Shown here one piece after another: positions 1-4,927 of a stretch of 6,252 bases of DNA; within the stretch, counting starts at the first letter, position 1; each line of letters begins with the position of its first letter. The position numbers were made by a program, and so were the translations under genes. The notes beneath the pieces were generated by a model. That model saw only the letters and a program-made list of their open reading frames with translations. It was not told where the DNA came from and did not search any database. This DNA is from Klebsiella pneumoniae (GTDB lineage: Bacteria; Pseudomonadota; Gammaproteobacteria; Pseudomonadales; Azotimanducaceae), in NCBI GenBank assembly GCA_945878745.1, contig CAMDVY010000186.1:1-6252 (forward strand). The letters run 5' to 3'.

Positions 1-110
1 CCGATTCCTCCACCGGTTTTTGCCGTGCGACGACCCATGCCCATCGGTGCACGCTGCCCGCGCATATCGACAACGTTGTCGCTCTTCTTTCTGCCACGCC
101 AGTCGACCAT
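1..110 (-). CDS. ypfJ: YpfJ-family neutral zinc metallopeptidase, N-terminal part only
   Basis: Reading leftward from the ATG at 110-108, 36 codons stay open to the window edge. The product begins MVDWRGRKKSDNVVDMRGQR and continues into a Gly/Met/Arg-rich stretch. This matches the N-terminus I recall for E. coli YpfJ and its relatives (M-x-W-x-GR-x-x-S-x-NV-x-D-x-RG, then a glycine-rich linker and a membrane segment before the zinc peptidase domain). The catalytic domain lies outside the window, so activity cannot be checked. The start is well supported: GGAG sits 8 nt upstream (119-122), and the ATG overlaps the stop of the preceding M48 gene as TGATG, which suggests translational coupling in one operon. 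The family is predicted to be membrane-anchored with an HExxH domain, but its substrate is unknown. The family call rests on only about 20 recognisable residues. Confidence 0.72.
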   Translation of the reverse strand, partial: MVDWRGRKKSDNVVDMRGQRAPMGMGRRTAKTGGGI

Positions 111-1309
111 CAGTCCAGCTCCGTTGTCGTATTTATGGATTGATCGAGAAAGCAGGTCGAGATTCCGAGCCCGTGAGCGATTTCGACGAGGACTTTCCGT
201 TCGGGCGGCGTAGGCGGACCATCCGAACGTGCGATGGTAATCAGGTCGCGAAGCACTTGCATGCGTTGTGGCAAGCTCGTTTGCGCGCGCACCTGCTCGA
301 TGCGCTCAGGCAATTCGCCGCGCAGTTTTGTGTGATCAAGTTTGTTTGAAAAGGCACGTGTTCCAAAGAACTTCTCGAACGCAGCGATTTCTTCGGGCAC
401 CACTTCATTGTTGGCCGTGATCACTGCAACTGCACCAGCAAGCAACAATCGTCGCATGGCCTCTGCCGCGTCAGTACGTGCTTCCAGATAGGAGGGTTCC
501 ATGAGGCTCATCAGAGCATGGACACCCTGTTCCAGGTTTTCGACAGAGTTGCCACCGGGTTTGCTCATGATGGACTCATCGAACAAGGCGAGTGCCTTGA
601 CTCGCAGCGGACTGAACGGATGAGTCAGGAACCAGTCTTCGGTCGGCGCACCCTGGCCAGGCTCCGCCCGCTCGAGTTGCATCTCGTCAACCTGTTGCAT
701 GAAGTCCGCCAGGGAAAACTGGGCGTAATTTCCAGACAGGCCTGATGCCAGTTTGAACAGGCTGTGTGCGACCGCTTCGATGTCTTGTGCGCACCAGGCG
801 CCTGCTCGGTCGGCGGAGATCTCTGCATATCGAGACCAGCTGGTCAGGGTTAATGCGAGTTTGGGCGTCCCACGCTGCTGGCCGCGAAGAACGTAGCCGA
901 TCGGACTGTCGTGATGGTGAAACAGGTGGTGACCTAGTTCATGTCCCATGACGAAGCGGATTTCGGCTGGGGAAAACGCTTCCAGGAGTGAAGAAGAGAA
1001 CATGATGAACAGTCTGCCAGCCTCAGGCTTGACGCAGGCGGCGTTGAAGCTGGGACTTGGAAACACATACAGTTCCAGTGGGATGGTCAGGCCAAGACGT
1101 TCCCTGCAGGCATCTGCGGTGTGGTGCAGATCCGGAGCCATCCTGGTCGAGAGACGGACCGCCGTATTCAAGAGCTGGCGTCTGACGCCCAGGTTTCCCT
1201 TCGCTTCGTGGCGGGCAATCTCTTCATTGACACGTTTGACGTCTGGATCTTCCAGCAGCTGTCGGTGCAATTCACGATCCTGTCCGGACCGTAGCGCTTC
1301 CGCCTGCAT
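110..1309 (-). CDS. M48-family zinc metalloprotease with TerB-like C-terminal region
   Basis: Soluble 399-aa protein. The peptidase signature is complete: HELGHH at residues 123-128 (zinc ligands H123 and H127, catalytic E124), the downstream ExxxD motif EISAD at 163-167 whose E163 should be the third ligand, and the M48-type HP...R segment HPFSPLR at 230-236. No signal peptide or clear membrane segment is visible, unlike HtpX or Ste24, so a cytosolic protease is inferred. Residues about 285-385 resemble a TerB-type helical domain: two helical halves with acidic loops, ITANNEVVPEE and ARSDGPPTPPER. TerB domains are linked to metal and stress responses, but this assignment is weaker than the peptidase call. 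The ATG is preceded by GGGGAG at 1318-1323, 8 nt away. The gene is divergent from the hydrolase at 1440 and overlaps the downstream ypfJ-like start. Substrate unknown. Confidence 0.9.
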   Translation of the reverse strand: MQAEALRSGQDRELHRQLLEDPDVKRVNEEIARHEAKGNLGVRRQLLNTAVRLSTRMAPDLHHTADACRERLGLTIPLELYVFPSPSFNAACVKPEAGRLFIMFSSSLLEAFSPAEIRFVMGHELGHHLFHHHDSPIGYVLRGQQRGTPKLALTLTSWSRYAEISADRAGAWCAQDIEAVAHSLFKLASGLSGNYAQFSLADFMQQVDEMQLERAEPGQGAPTEDWFLTHPFSPLRVKALALFDESIMSKPGGNSVENLEQGVHALMSLMEPSYLEARTDAAEAMRRLLLAGAVAVITANNEVVPEEIAAFEKFFGTRAFSNKLDHTKLRGELPERIEQVRAQTSLPQRMQVLRDLITIARSDGPPTPPERKVLVEIAHGLGISTCFLDQSINTTTELD

Positions 1310-1439
1310 GGTGTGGTCTCCCCGGTTTGTTCTGGGATACTACACGCGGTCCATGGATGGTGTCCTGCCGCGCTCAGCCAAATGGCGCGCGCACCAGCCG
1401 GCTTTTACAAAACCCAGCCTACTGAACCCTGGAGCGACT
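1310..1439. promoter_or_regulatory. divergent promoter region between M48 protease and hydrolase
   Basis: This 130-bp spacer separates two divergently transcribed genes, so it should hold both promoters. On the minus strand a TAGTAT hexamer (1337-1342) lies 27 nt before the protease ATG and could be a -10 box, but I see no convincing -35 box at the right distance. No good sigma70 pair is visible for the plus-strand gene. The two ribosome sites are clear: GGGGAG at 1318-1323 (minus) and GGAG at 1431-1434 (plus). Confidence 0.35.
1431..1434 (+). promoter_or_regulatory. ribosome binding site fixing the hydrolase start
   Basis: GGAG lies 5 nt before the ATG at 1440. The reading frame is open back to 948, but that upstream part is antisense to the protease gene. 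This site, together with where the hydrolase fold begins, sets the start at 1440. Confidence 0.7.
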
Positions 1440-2225
1440 ATGGCCTTTGCAACGAATGGTAGTACCCGGATCTATTTCGAGTCCGCTGGAGAGGGACCAG
1501 CGATCCTGTTCGCGCATGGCGCTGGCGGCAATGCGGCAATCTGGTACCAGCAGGTGGCTTTTTTTGCTGCGCGTGGTTATCGATGTATTTCCTTTGACCA
1601 TCGAACTTTTGCCCGCAGTCCGGCAGATGCACAGACCATTTCAACGCCTCAGTTTCGCGACGACGCGCTGGCGATTCTCGATGCGGCGCAGGTGGAGAAG
1701 GCGCATCTTGTTGGCCAATCCATGGGCGGCTTCACCGTACTGCGTATGGCATTGGATGCACCGGAACGTGTTTTCTCGCTGACGATGAGCGCCACCCCTG
1801 GAGGACTCCCCAATCCTGCGCCGACGGCTTCTGCTGCCAACCTGACACGCTCCGATGCCGATGCCGATGCCGGCGACGGCATCCTGCGAACGATGTCAAA
1901 GGCGACGCTGGCCAATTCCTCACTCGTTCAGTTGTACCGGACGATTGCTTCGTTCAACCTCGATTTTCGTATCACTTCGCTGCGGGCGCTGGCTCGTAAT
2001 CCGGTCAGCTTCGAGGAGGCTGCGGCGATCACGTGCCCGCTGCTGTTCATTGCCGGTGCGGAAGATCCCCTGTTTCCCGCGACGTTGCTCGGCTCTTTTG
2101 TGCCTCACCTGCCAACATCAAGAATGGTCGTGGTGGCGGACTCTGGGCATTCACCTTATTTCGAACAACCGGAGACCTTCAATGCCACCTTGCTGGCTCA
2201 TTTGCAGGCGGCCGGAAGCGTGTGA
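1440..2225 (+). CDS. alpha/beta-fold hydrolase
   Basis: A 261-aa protein of normal length for a single-domain alpha/beta hydrolase. The oxyanion-loop motif HGAGG is at residues 26-30, the nucleophile elbow GQSMGG at 92-97 (Ser94), the acid in GAEDP is Asp209, and the catalytic histidine in SGHSPY is His237. The triad is therefore complete. The usual DxRGxGxS turn is present as DHRTFARS (53-60), with both glycines replaced. The lid region (about 120-180) carries a DADADA run encoded by a GATGCC triplet repeat. The protein is likely a cytosolic esterase, lactonase or C-C hydrolase; the substrate cannot be read from sequence. The frame runs back to 948, but the start at 1440 is chosen because of GGAG 5 nt upstream and because the fold begins there. 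The glutathione transferase follows 73 bp later on the same strand, so co-transcription is likely. Confidence 0.9.
   Translation: MAFATNGSTRIYFESAGEGPAILFAHGAGGNAAIWYQQVAFFAARGYRCISFDHRTFARSPADAQTISTPQFRDDALAILDAAQVEKAHLVGQSMGGFTVLRMALDAPERVFSLTMSATPGGLPNPAPTASAANLTRSDADADAGDGILRTMSKATLANSSLVQLYRTIASFNLDFRITSLRALARNPVSFEEAAAITCPLLFIAGAEDPLFPATLLGSFVPHLPTSRMVVVADSGHSPYFEQPETFNATLLAHLQAAGSV
1854..1871 (+). repeat. GATGCC tandem triplicate inside hydrolase gene
   Basis: Three exact copies of GATGCC in frame encode Asp-Ala-Asp-Ala-Asp-Ala (residues 139-144) in the lid region. A loss or gain of one unit would keep the frame, so this could be a site of length variation between strains. Confidence 0.8.
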
Positions 2226-2298
2226 CGCCGGCTTGCGTGCATGCCTCCAGCAACGCCAGACTGCTTGCTGAACGCAGCGGATATTCAGGAGAATCGAG

Positions 2299-3063
2299 AT
2301 GATTGACGTGTACTACTGGCCGACACCAAATGGATGGAAGGTCACCATCATGCTGGAAGAGTGCGGACTCGAATACCGCTGCCTGCCGGTGGATATTGGC
2401 GGTGGTGATCAATTCAAGCCGGAGTTCCTCCGCATCAGTCCAAACAATCGAATGCCAGCGATTGTGGATCACAAGCCTGCAGACGCAGGTCTGCCCATTA
2501 CGGTTTTTGAATCCGGTGCCATCCTTGAATATCTGGCAGACAAGACAGGCCAGTTTCTGCCAGGTGATCCACGCGGTCGTGCGGCGGTATTGCAGTGGGT
2601 TCATTGGCAAATGGCCAACCTCGGGCCAATGATGGGCAACGCCAATCACTTCAAGAACTATGGAAAAAACCTCACCGGAGACCCCCAGCAACTCGAATAT
2701 GGGACCAAACGTTTTGTGGGCGAAGTTGACCGGCTGTGTGGAGTCATGGATGCCCAGTTGTCGGTTCATCCCTTTCTTGCAGGTAGTGATTACTCCATCG
2801 CCGACATCATCACCTGGCCATGGGCGATGCTGGTGGGTCGCATGATTGACGAGGGTGTCTGGGAGAGTTTCCCCCATGTGAAACGCTGGGTTGACTCAAT
2901 ACGCGCACGACCTGCAGTAGAGCGTGGCTTTCGCATGCATCGGGACTGGGGACAGAAGGAACGAACTCCTGAAGAGGAGGCGCGTCGCCGCGAACTTCTG
3001 TTCAATCAGACCAATGACAAGGTGCGTGCCGCTCGTGAGCAGGCCGTTCGATCCTCGACATGA
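2299..3063 (+). CDS. yfcG: YfcG-like glutathione S-transferase (disulfide-bond oxidoreductase type)
   Basis: A 254-aa protein closely resembling E. coli YfcG, a Nu-class GST with glutathione-dependent disulfide reductase activity. The N-terminal thioredoxin-like domain carries the YfcG-type active-site TPNG (Thr9, Asn11), the stretch FLRISPNNRMPAIVD (43-57) with the cis-proline, and the glutathione-binding ESG (71-73). The helical C-terminal domain has LQWVHWQMANLGPM (98-111) and the N-capping YSIAD (165-169), followed by WPW. It is longer than E. coli YfcG (about 215 aa), mainly through a charged, probably helical tail after about residue 215 (QKERTPEEEARRRE onward). AGGAGA lies 6 nt before the ATG. 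It follows the alpha/beta hydrolase by 73 bp and faces urcA across a foldback element. A role in disulfide or xenobiotic detoxification is inferred; no catalytic cysteine is expected in this class. Confidence 0.9.
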   Translation: MIDVYYWPTPNGWKVTIMLEECGLEYRCLPVDIGGGDQFKPEFLRISPNNRMPAIVDHKPADAGLPITVFESGAILEYLADKTGQFLPGDPRGRAAVLQWVHWQMANLGPMMGNANHFKNYGKNLTGDPQQLEYGTKRFVGEVDRLCGVMDAQLSVHPFLAGSDYSIADIITWPWAMLVGRMIDEGVWESFPHVKRWVDSIRARPAVERGFRMHRDWGQKERTPEEEARRRELLFNQTNDKVRAAREQAVRSST

Positions 3064-3146
3064 ATCAAGATGAGTGGCTCATGGACGACGGGGCTCACTC
3101 GGCCCAGAACCCAAGAGCAGCGCTTATTGAGTACGTCTCCTCGACG

Positions 3147-3168
3147 CCTAGCCCGCATTATTCATGAA
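3147..3168 (+). repeat. left terminal inverted repeat of foldback element
   Basis: 22 bp, exact complement of 3311-3332. It contains the inner motif ATTCATGAA. Confidence 0.95.
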
Positions 3169-3205
3169 CTGTCTGCTGCGGACGCCGATAGCAGCGAAAA
3201 CACTG

Positions 3206-3247
3206 GGCGTGCTCCCTTCGCGTGCTCGACGTGCTGTCAAGCACGCC
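3206..3247. repeat. nested CGTGCT repeats and hairpin in element core
   Basis: CGTGCT occurs three times in direct orientation (3208-3213, 3221-3226, 3230-3235), followed by one inverted copy, AGCACG, at 3240-3245. The longest pairing is GGCGTGCT (3206-3213) with AGCACGCC (3240-3247). The single inverted copy can therefore pair with any of the three, giving alternative hairpins at the apex of the foldback. Confidence 0.8.
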
Positions 3248-3310
3248 TGCGCGCGCTCCGGTCCGCGCCACCCAGTCTTTTCACTACTCTCGGTGCCCTC
3301 GCCACGACCT

Positions 3311-3332
3311 TTCATGAATAATGCGGGCTAGG
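3311..3332 (-). repeat. right terminal inverted repeat of foldback element
   Basis: 22 bp, exact complement of 3147-3168. Its CTA at 3328-3330 is the TAG stop codon of the minus-strand urcA-like gene, so the element overlaps the end of that gene by five bases. Confidence 0.95.
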
Positions 3333-3678
3333 ATTGCGCATCAGGGTCATCCAGATCCGCGGCCAGCTTCATGACACCATTGCCCTGCGCGTACGCCGTC
3401 AACTGCGGATGGTTGATGATCCTAACCAGATTCGTGACGACATCACGCACACAGCTTCGGGTATCTGCGAGAGATCGCGTGGAGAAGTAGCTCGGGCAGT
3501 GAGATCGCGCGGTGCGCACGATCTTTGCGTGCAGTTCCTGGACCGATGCGGCGCTGCTGAAATCAGCTTGCGAATAGACCAGGTTGTAGTTCGAGCCGTT
3601 TGGCTTCTCGGCAAATGCCACACCCGGAAGTGTCATAGCCAGGCCGACAATCAGAAGCGTTGTTTTTATCCCGTTCAT
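3328..3678 (-). CDS. UrcA-family secreted protein
   Basis: A 116-aa protein. Residues 1-23 form a typical Sec signal peptide (MNGIK, a hydrophobic core, then GVAFA before E24), so export to the periplasm is predicted. The mature part matches the UrcA family pattern: a start like VYSQADFSS (34-42), LHAKIVRTARSHC (49-61) and a second cysteine in SCVRDVVTNLV (75-85), then NHPQLTAYAQ. Cys61 and Cys76 probably form a disulfide. UrcA proteins are common in alpha- and gammaproteobacteria, and their function is unknown. The start at 3678 is chosen because AGGAG lies 9 nt upstream and the signal peptide begins there; the frame continues upstream to an ATG at 3747. The stop TAG lies inside the right repeat of the foldback element, so the last residues may not be the ancestral C-terminus. 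The conserved core appears complete. Confidence 0.82.
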   Translation of the reverse strand: MNGIKTTLLIVGLAMTLPGVAFAEKPNGSNYNLVYSQADFSSAASVQELHAKIVRTARSHCPSYFSTRSLADTRSCVRDVVTNLVRIINHPQLTAYAQGNGVMKLAADLDDPDAQS

Positions 3679-3687
3679 CTGTCGCTG

Positions 3688-3692
3688 CTCCT
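3688..3692 (-). promoter_or_regulatory. ribosome binding site deciding the urcA-like start
   Basis: AGGAG on the minus strand, 9 nt before the ATG at 3678-3676. It favours this start over the in-frame ATG at 3747, which would put 23 polar residues in front of the signal peptide. Confidence 0.75.
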
Positions 3693-3750
3693 GTTTTTCC
3701 GTGGCGCCACTCGACGTGCGCCAATTTGTTTGTTGAGTCGACGGCACTAT

Positions 3751-3786
3751 TCAGTACGTACCTGTCAGTACGTACAGGTCAGTCCG
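3751..3786. promoter_or_regulatory. tandem GTACGTAC palindromes, likely repressor operator
   Basis: TCAGTACGTAC occurs twice with a 14-bp period (3751-3761, 3765-3775), followed by a partial third copy TCAGTCCG (3779-3786). Each full copy contains the 8-bp palindrome GTACGTAC, giving GTACGTAC-N6-GTACGTAC over 3754-3775. An overlapping dyad, ACCTGT (3760-3765) with ACAGGT (3774-3779), adds further symmetry. Sites of this kind are typical operators for TetR-type or other dimeric regulators, which is inference here. The site lies 73-108 bp upstream of the urcA-like start on the minus strand and could overlap its promoter, although no good -35/-10 pair is visible. The regulator gene is not in the window. 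Confidence 0.6.
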
Positions 3787-3989
3787 AACATGGCCATTAC
3801 ACATTCGCATCCTGAACCGAGAGCAGTGAGGCAGATGCAGGTCAGCACAACCACCGGTTGTGCGACATTGTCGCGTGATCAGGTACGCCGAAAACCCGCT
3901 GCAATCCATCGGATCGCGGCTGTTGACTGCTCTGTTCTCTAAAGATGTTTCAACGCCTGAAAGGGTTGCAGCACGGCTCTTTTTTTTTG
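3787..3989. other. gene-poor stretch with hairpins and a T9 run
   Basis: No credible gene lies here on either strand. It holds an 8-bp stem with a 3-nt loop, GCACAACC-ACC-GGTTGTGC (3845-3863), directly followed by the overlapping stem GCGAC-ATT-GTCGC (3862-3874). Near the right end, AAAGGG (3960-3965) can pair with CTCTTT (3977-3982, one G-U pair) and runs into nine T (3980-3988), a weak terminator shape reading rightward. The T9 run lies one base past the stop of the zinc-ribbon gene, which reads the other way. Confidence 0.5.
3845..3863. repeat. 8-bp perfect stem-loop
   Basis: GCACAACC and GGTTGTGC separated by ACC. It lies downstream of the zinc-ribbon gene (minus strand) and upstream of the urcA operator-like site. 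It may be part of a terminator without a T-tract or a protein-binding site; neither is shown by the sequence. Confidence 0.6.
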
Positions 3990-4409
3990 CTATTTCTTTG
4001 TCGGCGAGCCAAACAGAGCATCGAGAGCAGCCTTCGCTGCGGCTTCCCTTGATTGAGCCGATGGATTTTCAGATGGAGCTGTCGTTGTACTGTCATCGCT
4101 GGAAACGGCGTCGCTCGACACACCAAACAAGGATTCCAGTCTTGCCTTGGCAGAATCTGCGGCGATCCCTCGCCCATGCGAATAAGCGTTAAAGCGTGGT
4201 TTGAAGTACTCGCAGAAATTCGCGTTTTCTTTTTGGGTGGGAGGATCAGCGCGTTCGTCTTCACACTGGCCTGGTCTTGATTCAGTGTGGAATCGGCACA
4301 TGCGACAACTGTGCACGGGCTCGAAGCAGGATTGGCAATGCGCGTGACGGCTGAAAGGCAGGGGAATGGATTCAAGTGACGCACCGCAGTTCCAGCAGAC
4401 CAATGCCAT
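3990..4409 (-). CDS. zinc-ribbon protein of unknown function
   Basis: A 139-aa protein in two parts. Residues 1-70 hold eight cysteines: C5-x2-C8 with C25-x2-C28 (a first four-cysteine zinc site), then C35-x2-C38 with C49 and C66 (a probable second site). The opening MALVCWNCGASL and the block CEDERADPPTQKENANFC (49-66) look like a widespread proteobacterial family of unknown function that I recognise by pattern only. Residues 71-139 are Ser/Ala/Thr-rich and probably disordered, but carry two copies of a short helical motif, AKARLESLFG (87-96) and AKAALDALFG (125-134). No signal peptide or membrane segment, so cytosolic. AAGGAGA precedes the ATG, with AGGAG 10 nt away. It is divergent from the VOC gene and has no obvious operon partner. 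Two zinc sites plus a tail with repeated motifs suggest a protein-binding adaptor, which is inference. Confidence 0.85.
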   Translation of the reverse strand: MALVCWNCGASLESIPLPFSRHAHCQSCFEPVHSCRMCRFHTESRPGQCEDERADPPTQKENANFCEYFKPRFNAYSHGRGIAADSAKARLESLFGVSSDAVSSDDSTTTAPSENPSAQSREAAAKAALDALFGSPTKK

Positions 4410-4553
4410 TTGTCATTTTCTCCTTGCGTGAAGCCCATCGATCAGAGTCCTACCTTGGGCTACGCTAAGTCACAGGCACCGTTCAGGCAACATCGATGTC
4501 CGGTTTCGCGGCCTTCATTCGTCTAGACAAAACCCGAGTAACGAGAGTGGGTT
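4410..4553. promoter_or_regulatory. divergent spacer between zinc-ribbon and VOC genes
   Basis: 144 bp that must carry both promoters if these genes have their own. An inverted repeat, AGCCCA (4432-4437) with TGGGCT (4456-4461), lies just upstream of the zinc-ribbon ribosome site (AGGAG, 4420-4424). No strong sigma70 pair was found on either strand. The VOC gene has only a weak ribosome site, GAGAG at 4543-4547. Confidence 0.3.
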
Positions 4554-4913
4554 ATGAGTGATATCAAGGTGAACTGGTTCGAAATTCCGGTGCGGGATGA
4601 AGATCGAGCGGAAAAGTTTTATGGGCAACTGCTGGATCGATCTCTGGTGGTGATCGATGGGCCAGACGGAAAGATGCGCGTCTTTATGTCGGAGAGCGGT
4701 CCGGAAGGCACGATCTCCAGGAGCGATCGTAATCCCGGACAAGAAGGGGTAATGATCTATCTGCACTGTCCGGACATTGACGCCGCGCTCACGCGTTGCA
4801 AGCTGGCCGGAGGCAGGATTTCTCAGTCGAAGACGTCAATCGGACCGTTCGGTCACATTGCGGTGGTTGTGGATCCAGATGGCAATCGCATCGGATTGCA
4901 CTTTGGCGGCTGA
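4554..4913 (+). CDS. VOC-family (glyoxalase/bleomycin-resistance fold) protein
   Basis: A 119-aa protein with the two beta-alpha-beta-beta-beta modules of the vicinal oxygen chelate fold. The first module begins VNWFEIPVRDEDRAEKFY (6-23), a hallmark of a common glyoxalase-like subfamily. The second runs from GVMIYLHCPDIDAAL (65-79) to the closing HIAVVVDPDGNRIGLHFG (101-118). Members usually act as metal-dependent lyases, isomerases, dioxygenases or binding proteins. Candidate metal or substrate residues are E10, H71, H101 and H116, but the set is not a textbook glyoxalase I set, so the reaction is unknown. The start is the only reasonable one, with a weak GAGAG 6 nt upstream. It stands alone on its strand, divergent from the zinc-ribbon gene and convergent with the P450. 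Confidence 0.9.
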   Translation: MSDIKVNWFEIPVRDEDRAEKFYGQLLDRSLVVIDGPDGKMRVFMSESGPEGTISRSDRNPGQEGVMIYLHCPDIDAALTRCKLAGGRISQSKTSIGPFGHIAVVVDPDGNRIGLHFGG

Positions 4914-4927
4914 AGCGACGGTTAAAG

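Larger units (their letters stand above)
3147..3332. mobile_element. 186-bp MITE-like foldback element
   Basis: The ends are perfect 22-bp inverted repeats: CCTAGCCCGC...TTCATGAA at 3147-3168 and its exact complement at 3311-3332. The match resumes after two mismatches (GTC/GAC). Further in, 3184-3207 and 3271-3294 pair at about 19 of 24 positions, so most of the element folds back on itself. The core holds the hairpin CGTGCT-GTCA-AGCACG at 3230-3245. No transposase or credible gene is present, so it must be non-autonomous. Ends beginning CCTAG recall IS1380-type elements, but that link is from memory and unproven. No target-site duplication is visible (left flank TCGACG, right flank ATTGCG). 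It sits between convergent GST and urcA-like genes and could also act as a two-way terminator. Confidence 0.82.

Noticed and set aside
68..81. 14-bp perfect palindrome CGACAACGTTGTCG
   Set aside because: It falls inside the coding start of the YpfJ-like gene and encodes the family motif S-D-N-V-V-D, so no regulatory role is needed to explain it.
1..213. Plus-strand frame open from the left edge, as a possible gene end
   Set aside because: It is antisense to both metallopeptidase genes, whose overlap and motifs fit better.
948..1439. N-terminal extension of the hydrolase frame back to position 948
   Set aside because: This part is antisense to the M48 protease, and the hydrolase fold and GGAG site both place the start at 1440.
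2179..2877. 232-aa open frame on the minus strand opposite the GST gene
   Set aside because: It is antisense to a gene with clear GST motifs, has no recognisable domain of its own, and its composition looks like reversed coding sequence.
3070..3321. 83-aa open frame on the plus strand downstream of the GST gene
   Set aside because: It lies almost wholly inside the foldback element, where arms are self-complementary; no domain and no ribosome site.
3679..3747. N-terminal extension of the urcA-like gene to the ATG at 3747
   Set aside because: It would add 23 polar residues before a typical signal peptide, and AGGAG is correctly placed for the start at 3678.
3751..3786. Possible CRISPR-like or iteron array from the repeated TCAGTACGTAC
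   Set aside because: Only two full units with 3-nt spacers, no further copies and no replication or Cas gene nearby; an operator fits better.
3334..3942. 202-aa open frame on the plus strand across urcA and its upstream region
   Set aside because: It runs antisense to the UrcA-family gene and through the GTACGTAC repeats. The product has no recognisable features, and the minus-strand gene has a signal peptide and ribosome site.
3950..4438. 162-aa open frame on the minus strand overlapping the zinc-ribbon gene
   Set aside because: Different frame over the same DNA. The 139-aa frame has the ordered CxxC pairs and a ribosome site, while this one has no coherent motif.
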